DNA of 19,085 nt, taken from NCBI GenBank assembly GCA_000435175.1, contig FR880072.1, forward strand, positions 1 through 19,085. Reading direction: 5' to 3'. Positions 1-7,513 of the stretch are shown piece by piece. The DNA is from Clostridium sp. CAG:245 (GTDB lineage: Bacteria > Bacillota > Clostridia > TANB77 > CAG-508). The first letter of the stretch is position 1. Each line of letters begins with the position of its first letter. Below the pieces are notes generated by a model that saw only the letters and a program-made list of their open reading frames with translations, ran no database searches and was not told where the DNA came from. Made by a program: the position numbers and the translations under genes.

Positions 1-56
1 CTTTACAGAATTGCATTTAACTTTTCACTTGACGAGCCAATTAGGCTTGCTTCATA

Positions 57-293
57 TTAGAATTGTACTTTTTGGAATAAAAAAGCATGAACTTGATCTT
101 CATCAATCTCTTGGTGCCAGAAGTCATTTATAGCTTTAAATGTTGCTTCTTGCTTTGGAGTTAATTCTACTGTTATTTCTTGAAATAAAAAGTTTTTTAT
201 TTTAGTCCATGTGCTAATCTTTGTTGGTACTGCTGTATCAAATTGATTTGGTATAACATTGTCATTATTTATTGGATTTACTGGTCCTTCCAT
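57..293 (-). CDS. Small conserved-looking protein of unknown function (78 aa)
   Basis: I do not recognise the family. The ATG at 293 follows a strong Shine-Dalgarno (AAAGGAGGAAGAAAG, then ATG), and a sigma-A type promoter lies at 339-367, so this is very likely a real gene. The first 25 or so residues are rich in Asn and Pro and look unstructured. Residues from about 28 on (WTKIKNFLFQEITVELTPKQ) look like an amphipathic segment, and the rest is acidic and aromatic (DFWHQEIDEDQ). There is no signal peptide, no membrane segment and no cysteine. It lies downstream of spoVT on the same strand, but the separate promoter suggests its own transcript. A role in sporulation is only a guess from the neighbour. 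Confidence 0.75.
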   Translation of the reverse strand: MEGPVNPINNDNVIPNQFDTAVPTKISTWTKIKNFLFQEITVELTPKQEATFKAINDFWHQEIDEDQVHAFLFQKVQF

Positions 294-338
294 CTTTCTT
301 CCTCCTTTGTAAACAATATATTTCGAATATCTATAATA

Positions 339-367
339 TTTATACTATAAAAAACAATTTTTATCAA
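339..367 (-). promoter_or_regulatory. Sigma-A type promoter of the 78-aa gene
   Basis: On the minus strand TTGATA (362-367) is followed after 17 bases by TATAAA (339-344), about 45 bases before the ATG. The match was seen by eye. The surroundings are very AT-rich, so chance matches are possible. Confidence 0.5.
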
Positions 368-469
368 GTCTTTTTTGAATTTTTTTGGTTTTTATTTGAT
401 ATTTTTCATTTTTCTAGTTCTATTTTTTTATTATTCTATTTTTAGATATAGACATGTACAAACTTTTTA

Positions 470-1024
470 TTATATTTCCATTTGCTTTCCTAGAAAATTT
501 GCAGCAGATTGAGCAACTTTTTGTTCCACTTCTGACATTTTCGTTTTATCATCTTTTGACAATAGTATTACACTTCCAATTGCATCACCATCAGATATTA
601 TTGGGTATATTACCTGGGCTTTATATATTTTGTCATTTTTTTCATTTTGAGTAATTGGTACAGCCATATCATTATTTTCTTTGCTTACATATTTTACTTT
701 ATTATCTAATATTTTTTCTAGCTCTTGACTTATTCCTTGTTCTAGCCATTCTTTTTTTGATGCTCCAGATACTGCAATTACTGTGTCTTTATCAGTTATA
801 TAAGCAATATGCCCCGTAGTCTTTGTTAATGTTTCAGCATACTCAGCAGCAAATTCCGAAAGTTCTCCTATTGGCGAATATTTTTTTAATATTACTTCTC
901 CTTCTTTATCAGTAAATATTTCAAGTGGATCTCCCTCTTTTATTCGTAATGTTCTTCTTATTTCTTTTGGAATTACTACTCTGCCTAAATCATCTATTCT
1001 TCTTACAACTCCTGTTGCCTTCAT
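470..1024 (-). CDS. spoVT: Stage V sporulation protein T, AbrB/GAF transcription regulator
   Basis: The 184-aa product has an N-terminal swapped-hairpin AbrB domain of residues 1-50 (MKATGVVRRIDDLGRVVIPK), nearly identical to known SpoVT and AbrB proteins, then a GAF-like domain to the C-terminus. The length fits SpoVT (Bacillus subtilis about 178 aa) and not AbrB alone (about 95 aa). SpoVT is a forespore DNA-binding regulator that tunes sigma-G genes late in sporulation. The ATG is preceded by GAGGAGGAAAAAT. A promoter of sigma-G form lies at 1061-1090. The gene sits just downstream of the KAP NTPase gene, whose stop is at 1103. Its presence argues that the host forms endospores. Confidence 0.95.
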   Translation of the reverse strand: MKATGVVRRIDDLGRVVIPKEIRRTLRIKEGDPLEIFTDKEGEVILKKYSPIGELSEFAAEYAETLTKTTGHIAYITDKDTVIAVSGASKKEWLEQGISQELEKILDNKVKYVSKENNDMAVPITQNEKNDKIYKAQVIYPIISDGDAIGSVILLSKDDKTKMSEVEQKVAQSAANFLGKQMEI

Positions 1025-1060
1025 ATTTTTCCTCCTCTTTTATAATTGTTTTATATTGTT

Positions 1061-1090
1061 TATTATTACAAAAAAGGGGAAAAATATTCA
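1061..1090 (-). promoter_or_regulatory. Candidate sigma-G promoter of spoVT
   Basis: On the minus strand TGAATA (1085-1090) is followed after 17 bases by AATAATA (1061-1067). The Bacillus sigma-G consensus is TGAATA, 17-18 bases, CATACTA. The -35 is exact and the -10 differs at two positions. Bacillus spoVT is known to be read by sigma-G, which makes the match more credible. Confidence 0.5.
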
Positions 1091-1102
1091 TTTTTATCAC
1101 AT

Positions 1103-3049
1103 TCAATTTTGATTGTTTTTTAATATTTTATCTAATTCTTTGGCAAATTCTTCTATCATAACATTTTTTATTGTAGGTCTCTTTCCATCTATGTAGTCAC
1201 ACATTATTTGTTTTAATTTTGCTATATTTTCCATTTCTGGTCTAATTTCTTCTTTATGATGTTTTGCTCTTTCTGCTAACATTTCTCTTATTGAAACTAT
1301 ATCCTCGTTACTTGCACAAGAAATCCTTTGAAATATTTGGAACGGATCATAATACTTAAATATTGGAATATTATTACATTCTTTTGCAAACTTATCATAG
1401 AATAATTCCATTTTCATAGGAATACACTTAAATAATTCATCTGCTTTTTCTCTGTACATTTTGTCTTTTAATTGAGCATTTATTTCATAAAATCTTTGTA
1501 TTATATTGTTCATTTCTGGTCCAGCATCTTCTGTTGCAATCTGAGATAACTCTTCTTCTGCATCTTCGCAATATTCAGAAGTTACTGATGCAATGTTCAT
1601 TCCATTTATAAATACACTTTCTATTGTTTGTATATCGTAATCTATCAGATTTTTTTCAATGAAATAACTAAAATATGCAAATATTTTAACTATTTCTATT
1701 GGCTTTATTTTACCGTTTTTTACATCGTCAATTATTTGTTCTATTACAGTTGGAAATTGATCATCTGATATTTTCCAATATTCTTCAGTCAATAGCCTCT
1801 TATAGCCAGGCAACTGGTCTGTGTCTATAGTATTTCTTATTACTTCCATGTTATCCTTGAATACTTTCATATCAAATATTCTAGTACGTACATATATTTC
1901 AATAAATTTAAAGAATCTATATTCAACTTTAAAATTATAATAATATGTATTATCAAATTCCTTAATATAGAATTGTCTATTGTCCATAAATACTCTAGAA
2001 GAAACTAATATAGCTCTATATTCTTCGTTGTTTTCTATGTTTTTAAACTTGTCTTTTGTAACTTTACCAGCTTTTATTTCAAATGAAATTGCAATTGTAA
2101 ATATTAACATTGTTTGCATTATTCTATTATTAGTATTTGAATAGTCTCTACTTACCATGTCAAATATCTTTTTAAAATCGTTTAAAGCATGTTTTAAAAT
2201 TCTTAAATTTCGAGTTCCACTCTTGTTAAATGTTGATGTTATCAAATTTGAATTTTGCCTTAAAAATCTAATCAATTCTGGATATCTTTCGTATCTCATT
2301 AATAGTCCATTTATTATATATGTAAACTCTGGAGCATATTCAAAAGTTTCCCCAATTAATTTTTCTTTTATTCTTTCATAATCATTTGCTTTATCAAATA
2401 CATATTCAATTGTATCTTGAATACGCTGAACCATTGGTTCATCTGTTTTTACATTTAATTTGTTTTCTTTATCCAACAAATATGTAGCAATAAATGTCTT
2501 CATTTCCAAATTGCTACTCTTTAGCTTTGTAGACAATTCTTTTTCATTACATATTATTATTGTCTTTATATGGTCATGCTCAACAAAGTTATTAATATAA
2601 CCTAATATATCAATAACATCAACATTTGCTCTTTCAAGGTCATCAAAACATAATACTTTATCTTCTGTAGAGAAAAATTCCTCATAATTAATCTTATCAC
2701 CATTTTGTGTTACACCAAAGAAGTTCGCCATATCCAAACCAGTCTTAGCATATTCTGGAATGACTTTTTCGCCTTTTGAACCCATATACTTTTTTAAGTT
2801 TTTATCCATTAATTGAGTAGTTTCGATAAAGATTTTTTTACTTATTTCTTCTAGATTTGATATTCCATATAAAGACATGTATATTGTTGTGTATTTCTTA
2901 CCATTTATTTGCATTGCTTCAATTTTGTTTCTTATTTTATGGTTCCAGAAATAAGTTTTACCACTTCCCCATTCACCATTTATCATAATTGCATAATCTG
3001 TATAATCTGCTCTTATATAGTCTAGTATGCTTTCTACTAAATCGTCCAT
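1103..3049 (-). CDS. KAP-type P-loop NTPase, possible defence protein
   Basis: The 648-aa protein has a Walker A motif at residues 25-32 (GEWGSGKT), close to the N-terminus, and a Walker B region at about 132-140 (VLCFDDLER), then a strand ending IIICNE near 175. This spacing and the WGSGKT form match the KAP family (Kidins220/PifA) of P-loop NTPases. The remaining 450 residues are charged and mostly helical by eye. I see no clear membrane segment, although many KAP proteins have them, and no nuclease or other effector motif. The ATG follows AGGGAGAGAGATA. It starts 36 bases after the comF-like gene, so it is probably cotranscribed with recD2 and comF. PifA excludes phage T7, and other members are of unknown role, so defence is an inference from family only. 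Confidence 0.8.
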   Translation of the reverse strand: MDDLVESILDYIRADYTDYAIMINGEWGSGKTYFWNHKIRNKIEAMQINGKKYTTIYMSLYGISNLEEISKKIFIETTQLMDKNLKKYMGSKGEKVIPEYAKTGLDMANFFGVTQNGDKINYEEFFSTEDKVLCFDDLERANVDVIDILGYINNFVEHDHIKTIIICNEKELSTKLKSSNLEMKTFIATYLLDKENKLNVKTDEPMVQRIQDTIEYVFDKANDYERIKEKLIGETFEYAPEFTYIINGLLMRYERYPELIRFLRQNSNLITSTFNKSGTRNLRILKHALNDFKKIFDMVSRDYSNTNNRIMQTMLIFTIAISFEIKAGKVTKDKFKNIENNEEYRAILVSSRVFMDNRQFYIKEFDNTYYYNFKVEYRFFKFIEIYVRTRIFDMKVFKDNMEVIRNTIDTDQLPGYKRLLTEEYWKISDDQFPTVIEQIIDDVKNGKIKPIEIVKIFAYFSYFIEKNLIDYDIQTIESVFINGMNIASVTSEYCEDAEEELSQIATEDAGPEMNNIIQRFYEINAQLKDKMYREKADELFKCIPMKMELFYDKFAKECNNIPIFKYYDPFQIFQRISCASNEDIVSIREMLAERAKHHKEEIRPEMENIAKLKQIMCDYIDGKRPTIKNVMIEEFAKELDKILKNNQN

Positions 3050-3085
3050 TATCTCTCTCCCTTCAATTTTTAGTTTATTTATTAT

Positions 3086-3730
3086 TTAATCTTTTGCTAT
3101 TGTTAATATTCCAACTTTACTCGGATTTGCTTCTCTTATTGCTTTTGCACATTCATTTGCAGTTGCTCCTGTAGTATATATGTCATCAAATATAAGCACA
3201 TTTTTGTTGTAAATTATATCTTGTTTATTTTCCTTTATTTTATACATATCGATGGCATTTTTTAATCTTTCTTCTTTATTTAATGTACTTTGTGCTATAG
3301 TATTTTTCTTTTTTATCAGAATATCCTCATATTCCAATTCATTTATATTCTTACAAAATTCTTTTGCAATTAATGCACTTTGATTATAGCCTCTTTCTTT
3401 CCTTCTTTTATTATGAATTGGAACTGGAATTATTATATCATAAGTTTTTAATATTTCACATATTTTTTTATTTTTTAAAAAAACTTGTGATATAGTCTTG
3501 TAGTAATATGCTTTATCATCAAATTTGTATTCTAATATTTCCCTTCTAATATCTGTATATTTAAACATATAAATGTGTTCTGCATATGTTTTATTTTTAT
3601 GTTTTTGAATATGTACATTTGTTAATTTTTCAAACTTTTTATTGCACTTTTCACAGAGAAAATTTTCATCTATTTTTCCACAAAATGCACACACTGGCGG
3701 ATATATTAAATTTATAATTTGCTGTAATAT
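3086..3730 (-). CDS. comFC: ComF-family phosphoribosyltransferase-like protein, ATA in place of start
   Basis: Residues CAFC and CEKC near the N-terminus form the C4 zinc finger typical of ComF/GntX proteins. A phosphoribosyltransferase domain follows, with the PRPP loop LIFDDIYTTGAT near the C-terminus. ComFC is needed for DNA uptake in competent Bacillus; many non-competent bacteria keep it. The first usual start in frame is GTG at 3694 (202 aa), but it has no Shine-Dalgarno and lies directly beside the zinc finger. Upstream the frame stays open and reads ILQQIINLIYPP, as expected for the family N-terminus, and a strong AGGAGG lies 8 bases before an ATA codon at 3728-3730. I place the start there, giving 214 aa. 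Either ATA is used, or an ATG was mutated or misread. The gene begins 38 bases after recD2. Confidence 0.8.
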   Translation of the reverse strand: MLQQIINLIYPPVCAFCGKIDENFLCEKCNKKFEKLTNVHIQKHKNKTYAEHIYMFKYTDIRREILEYKFDDKAYYYKTISQVFLKNKKICEILKTYDIIIPVPIHNKRRKERGYNQSALIAKEFCKNINELEYEDILIKKKNTIAQSTLNKEERLKNAIDMYKIKENKQDIIYNKNVLIFDDIYTTGATANECAKAIREANPSKVGILTIAKD

Positions 3731-3768
3731 ACTTGGTTCCTCCTCTTAAATTGTTACAGTTTTCAAAC

Positions 3769-6024
3769 TTATTCTCCTATCTTTTCAAGCTTGTAAGTTA
3801 ATCCTGTATTTCTTTGTCTTGTTGTGTTATTTTGTATCATATAGCTTACAACACTTTGAGAACCGATTACTATTAATAATTTTTTTGCTCTTGTCATTGC
3901 AGTATATATTAAATTTCTAGTTAGCAACATTGGTGCACTCTGACTTGCAACTAATATTACTACATCAAATTCACTACCTTGTGATTTATGTACAGTTATA
4001 GCATAAGCATGCTCTAATTGGTCCAAATCGGTATTATCATATGTCGCAATTTTTCCATCATCGAATTTTACTCTTACTGTTTTTTCTTCTTTGTTTATTC
4101 TATCTATTATACCAAGTTCTCCATTGAAAATTCCGTTGCCTAATTCTTTTCTAAATGTTCTATCATTGTCTTTTTCCCATAACAAATTGTAATTATTTTT
4201 TGTTTGCATGACTCTATCTTGCTCTCTAAATTTTATCTCTCCAAATTCTTTTTCATCCTTATCAACTTCTTCTGGGTTCAATTCTTTTTGAAGTAATACA
4301 TTAAGCTCTTTTGTTCCCAATTTTCCTTTTTTGGTTGGAGTTATCACTTGAATATTACTGAAAAAATCATAGTTTCCAAACTTTTTCAGTCTACCTTTGC
4401 ACAAGCTTACAATAGTTTGTTGAATTTTTTCTTGATTAGCTTCATTTATGTAGAAGAAATCATCTAATAACTCAATATTCTCTTCATCAATTTGAGTTTC
4501 TTTCACATTTCCACTAATAAAACTTTCGCCCTCGTTTACTCTATGTGCGTTTACTATTATTTTGCTTTTAGCAGCTTGTCTAAATATTTGGTTTAAAGTA
4601 ATAGTTTGCACTTGTTTTGAATCTATAATGTCTTTTAATATACTCCCTGGTCCAACTGATGGAAGCTGGTCCGTATCTCCTACTAAAACTAATTTTGTTC
4701 CTTTATAAATTGCTTTTAATAAATAATTCATTAAAAACATATCAATCATTGACGCTTCATCTACTATAATAATGTCTCCATCTATAGGAGTTACCAATAA
4801 ATTTGTATTAAAATTATCTGTATCATCAGACATTCCAGCCAATTCTAGCAATCTATGTAAAGTCTTTGCATCCTCTCCAGTTGTCTCTGTCATTCTTTTT
4901 GCAGCTCTACCAGTTGGAGCACATAATACAGGCTTCATACCATGTTTTTTGTATAATTCTATTATAGCTTTAATAATAGTAGTTTTTCCAGTACCCGGTC
5001 CACCAGTAATAATACATACATTATGCTCATTTATGCTTTCTATTGCTTCTCTTTGTTTTTCAGAAAGCTCTATATCTATATTATCCTCTATTATTCTTAA
5101 GTCTTCTCTTAGAGTTCTTATCCTTTTAACATTATCTGCATTTCTAAGTCCAACTATTTTTTCTGCAATATTTTTCTCTGCCTCATAAAAATTCTTAGAA
5201 TAGACCCACTCCTTTCCATCTGGTCTATCTTCTAATACAATTTCCTCTTTTGCTTTCATTTGAATTATTGCTTCTTCAATATTATTTATATCCACTCTTA
5301 ATAAATCTTGCTCATACTTTATTAAGTTGTCATATAACACACAAGAATTGCCATTTAAGCCTATTTTTTCTAAGCCATACTTAATACCACTTCTTATTCT
5401 TTTATAGTTGCTTTCTTCAACTCCCATTTCCATTGCAATTCTGTCGACTTTTTCAAAATTAACTTTACTTGCTACATCAACTAATATATACGGATTCTCG
5501 CTTATTCTTTCTAAAGCTCCCTCTCCTAATTTTTTATAAACACCTTCTGCACTCTGTGGTCCTATTCCAAATTTATCTAAGAAGCCAACAATTTGCCATA
5601 TTTCCCAATTTGCAACGAACTGTTCTGTAATTTCTAAAGCTTTTTCTTTACTTATTCCTTTGATTTGTGTAAGTTTTTGTGGTTCTAATTTTATTACGTT
5701 TATCGTATCTTTACCAAATGTATTTACAATCTTTTTTGCTGTTGCAGGTCCTACTCCTTTAAAGCTTCCATTTGAAAGATATTTTTCCAATGCTTCTGGT
5801 GTTGTTGGCATAGTCTTTTCAAATGTAGCAATTTTAAACTGTTCTCCATAATCTGGATGCTTTACTATATCTCCAGTTATCTTTAAATTATCCCCTTCAT
5901 TTACAAAAGGTAAATAGCCAACAATCGTAGTTTCCTCTTGCTCACTAGTTTCAAAAGTAGCAACAGTATAGCTATTTATATCATTTTTATATATAATATC
6001 AATTACTTGTCCTTCTAATTGCAA
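3769..6024 (-). CDS. recD2: RecD2-type ATP-dependent 5'-3' DNA helicase
   Basis: The 751-aa product is full length for RecD2 (YrrC). It has an N-terminal OB-like part, helix-hairpin-helix repeats at about 86-160 (FKGVGPATAKKIV, IKGISKEKA), then superfamily 1B helicase motifs: Walker A GGPGTGKT at 341-348, DEAS at 422-425, GDTDQLPSVG at 449-458, an ITVHKSQGSEF motif near 670 and a YTAMTRAK motif near 705. RecD2 acts without RecBC in replication fork and recombination repair. The start is TTG at 6024 after TTGAGGAATAAAA. It heads a likely unit with the comF-like and KAP genes, and a candidate promoter lies at 6096-6124. Confidence 0.95.
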   Translation of the reverse strand: MQLEGQVIDIIYKNDINSYTVATFETSEQEETTIVGYLPFVNEGDNLKITGDIVKHPDYGEQFKIATFEKTMPTTPEALEKYLSNGSFKGVGPATAKKIVNTFGKDTINVIKLEPQKLTQIKGISKEKALEITEQFVANWEIWQIVGFLDKFGIGPQSAEGVYKKLGEGALERISENPYILVDVASKVNFEKVDRIAMEMGVEESNYKRIRSGIKYGLEKIGLNGNSCVLYDNLIKYEQDLLRVDINNIEEAIIQMKAKEEIVLEDRPDGKEWVYSKNFYEAEKNIAEKIVGLRNADNVKRIRTLREDLRIIEDNIDIELSEKQREAIESINEHNVCIITGGPGTGKTTIIKAIIELYKKHGMKPVLCAPTGRAAKRMTETTGEDAKTLHRLLELAGMSDDTDNFNTNLLVTPIDGDIIIVDEASMIDMFLMNYLLKAIYKGTKLVLVGDTDQLPSVGPGSILKDIIDSKQVQTITLNQIFRQAAKSKIIVNAHRVNEGESFISGNVKETQIDEENIELLDDFFYINEANQEKIQQTIVSLCKGRLKKFGNYDFFSNIQVITPTKKGKLGTKELNVLLQKELNPEEVDKDEKEFGEIKFREQDRVMQTKNNYNLLWEKDNDRTFRKELGNGIFNGELGIIDRINKEEKTVRVKFDDGKIATYDNTDLDQLEHAYAITVHKSQGSEFDVVILVASQSAPMLLTRNLIYTAMTRAKKLLIVIGSQSVVSYMIQNNTTRQRNTGLTYKLEKIGE

Positions 6025-6095
6025 TTTTATTCCTCAATTCTATTAATCTATTTTTAAATTCATTTAATTTCTTCATTTGATATTTTATTAGCAAT

Positions 6096-6124
6096 ATACT
6101 ATCACAAAAAAATCTTATTTTCAA
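6096..6124 (-). promoter_or_regulatory. Promoter of the recD2-comF-KAP unit
   Basis: On the minus strand TTGAAA (6119-6124) is followed after 17 bases by TAGTAT (6096-6101), which carries an extended TGn just before it. The leader to the recD2 start would be about 65 bases. Confidence 0.55.
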
Positions 6125-6267
6125 TGTTTTTCTCGAAATAACACGAACATTAGTACGACCGTTTTCGACACAAACTTATACACTACTATATTTTGAAGTT
6201 AAAGAACAATATATAACTAAAATTCATATAATATATCATACAAATTGTTTATCAAAGGAGGCAATTT

Positions 6268-6603
6268 ATGGTAAATTTTATAATAACCTCTTTATTATGG
6301 ACATTCGCTTTATATGGTTTATTCGAAATCTGTAAAACCATTATTCATATACATAAATATCCTAAGGTATCTTTTAACGGTAGTTCTTTTATAATTACAG
6401 TACATAATCAAGAAAACAATATTGAATATTTTTTACGAGTATTTATTTATAAAATGCTATATTATAATTTAAATATATCAGAAATAATAATTGTAGATTT
6501 AGACTCAACTGACAATACTCTGAATATTTTAAAAACTTTTTCTAAGGATTTTGATTTTATTAAAGTTTTAACATTAAACGAATACAAAGAGCTTTTAGCA
6601 TAA
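6268..6603 (+). CDS. Short membrane-anchored protein with a half GT-A glycosyltransferase fold
   Basis: The 111-aa protein begins with one hydrophobic segment (about residues 4-26), followed by a strand, FIITVHNQENNIEYFLR, and then EIIIVDLDSTDNTLNILK. The last stretch matches the family 2 glycosyltransferase pattern (VDDGSTDxTxxIL) that builds the nucleotide-binding half of the fold. The protein stops there, so the acceptor-binding half and catalytic base of a GT2 enzyme are absent. My recollection is that similar short proteins occur in other Clostridia, which would make this a family rather than a broken gene. The ATG follows CAAAGGAGGCAATTT. It is divergent from recD2 and convergent with the cysteine-rich gene. 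Activity as a transferase is doubtful. Confidence 0.75.
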   Translation: MVNFIITSLLWTFALYGLFEICKTIIHIHKYPKVSFNGSSFIITVHNQENNIEYFLRVFIYKMLYYNLNISEIIIVDLDSTDNTLNILKTFSKDFDFIKVLTLNEYKELLA

Positions 6604-6618
6604 AACTGCTTCAAGCTC
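6589..6618. terminator. Hairpin spanning both convergent stop codons
   Basis: GAGCTT (6589-6594) pairs with AAGCTC (6613-6618) and AGCA (6597-6600) with TGCT (6607-6610), around the loop TAAAAC. It covers the stop codons of both converging genes. Neither side has a long T tract, so termination strength is uncertain. Confidence 0.4.
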
Positions 6619-7357
6619 CTGTTATCATTAATCTTTTTATAATTTTATCTTTTGGTGTAAACACCATGTATTTTATGAAATATTTTTGTAGCGAATTAAA
6701 AAATGTGTCCAGCAATAATATATCTTTTATTCTAAATTTTACGCCTTTTTTTTCCAAGTAATCACAAGTAAAAAGCTTACACGATATACATTTTGCTCCA
6801 CATGTATAATCATCTTTTAAATGTTCACATGGAACGAGTTTGGTAAAAGGTCCGAGCGATTTTACTCTAAAGTGATGGCAACATCCTATCCTAGAAGTTG
6901 TTCCCCTTTTTTCACCACATTGATTATCTTTAAAATCACAAAGGTTCTTACCATAAAAATAGCCATCCAAATAGTTACACACAGTATCGTAAATGTAGTT
7001 ATACCTTTCTTTTTTAGTATTAAAAAGAATTGCGTTTATTGCCTGTATAAATTCTTGATGATATTGATTATTCTCATCATAATTGTTTATATAACCTATT
7101 TTTATTTTTGAATCTTGATTTACTCCTATATTTATCTTAAGGAACTTTACCATCTTTTTTATATGAAGTAGTTTTCTTAGTATCTTTTTATATCTGTCTT
7201 TATCAAATTCTCTAAAATCTATATATAACAATAAACAGCCTTTATTTCTACTTTCTCTCAATTTTATTGTTTGAATGTTTTGAATTCGATCATCTTTGCA
7301 TTTTCCATCTTCAATTAATTCTATGTAATAACCATTGTCCAACTCTATTATTCCCAT
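6611..7357 (-). CDS. Cysteine-rich protein of unknown function (248 aa)
   Basis: I do not recognise the family. The N-terminal 120 residues are mixed alpha/beta and contain only two cysteines. The C-terminal half carries a dense set: C127, C140, C147, C159-C160, C177, C186, C190, C193 and C198, with H161-H162, suggesting a metal or Fe-S centre. C186-C190-C193 has C-x3-C-x2-C spacing. The open frame reaches 7441, but I start at the ATG at 7357 because GGAGGAATAAA lies just before it and a sigma-A type promoter falls inside the longer frame. There is no signal peptide or membrane segment. It is divergent from the 56-aa GC-rich gene and convergent with the half glycosyltransferase gene. Confidence 0.75.
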   Translation of the reverse strand: MGIIELDNGYYIELIEDGKCKDDRIQNIQTIKLRESRNKGCLLLYIDFREFDKDRYKKILRKLLHIKKMVKFLKINIGVNQDSKIKIGYINNYDENNQYHQEFIQAINAILFNTKKERYNYIYDTVCNYLDGYFYGKNLCDFKDNQCGEKRGTTSRIGCCHHFRVKSLGPFTKLVPCEHLKDDYTCGAKCISCKLFTCDYLEKKGVKFRIKDILLLDTFFNSLQKYFIKYMVFTPKDKIIKRLMITGA

Positions 7358-7375
7358 TTTATTCCTCCATAATAA

Positions 7376-7404
7376 ATTATAACACATTATATTGACGTAT
7401 TCAA
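7376..7404 (-). promoter_or_regulatory. Sigma-A type promoter of the cysteine-rich gene
   Basis: On the minus strand TTGAAT (7399-7404) is followed after 17 bases by TATAAT (7376-7381), with an extended TGn. The leader would be only about 12 bases and would begin almost at the Shine-Dalgarno. Confidence 0.5.
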
Positions 7405-7434
7405 TATTTTTTACTATTAAATCAAGTTTTACTC

Positions 7435-7463
7435 TTGACATTTTTTAACAATTGTGGTAACAT
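7435..7463 (+). promoter_or_regulatory. Near-consensus sigma-A promoter of the 56-aa gene
   Basis: TTGACA (7435-7440), 17 bases, TAACAT (7458-7463). The -35 is perfect and the spacing ideal. It is back to back with the promoter at 7376-7404. Confidence 0.75.
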
Positions 7464-7470
7464 AATTGTA

Positions 7471-7486
7471 TGGTAATCATTTACCA
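7471..7486. promoter_or_regulatory. Palindrome at the predicted transcript start
   Basis: TGGTAA, four bases TCAT, then TTACCA. It begins 8 bases after the -10 box, so it lies at the expected +1 region. It could be an operator or a small 5' hairpin. Confidence 0.35.
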
Positions 7487-7513
7487 AATACTTAGAAAGG
7501 AGAGACGGTTCTT

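Noticed and set aside
1..60. Possible end of a plus-strand gene (reads LYRIAFNFSLDEPIRLASY then stop)
   Set aside because: Only 19 codons are visible, with no recognisable family. The same bases are also open on the minus strand for 17 codons after the stop of the 78-aa gene, so the open frame has little weight.
6770..6800. C-x3-C-x2-C run in the cysteine-rich protein as a radical SAM motif
   Set aside because: In radical SAM enzymes the motif is near the start of a long TIM barrel. Here only about 55 residues follow it, and other barrel motifs are missing.
7358..7441. Upstream extension of the cysteine-rich protein by 28 residues
   Set aside because: The ATG at 7441 has no ribosome site, and a promoter and good Shine-Dalgarno lie inside the extension.
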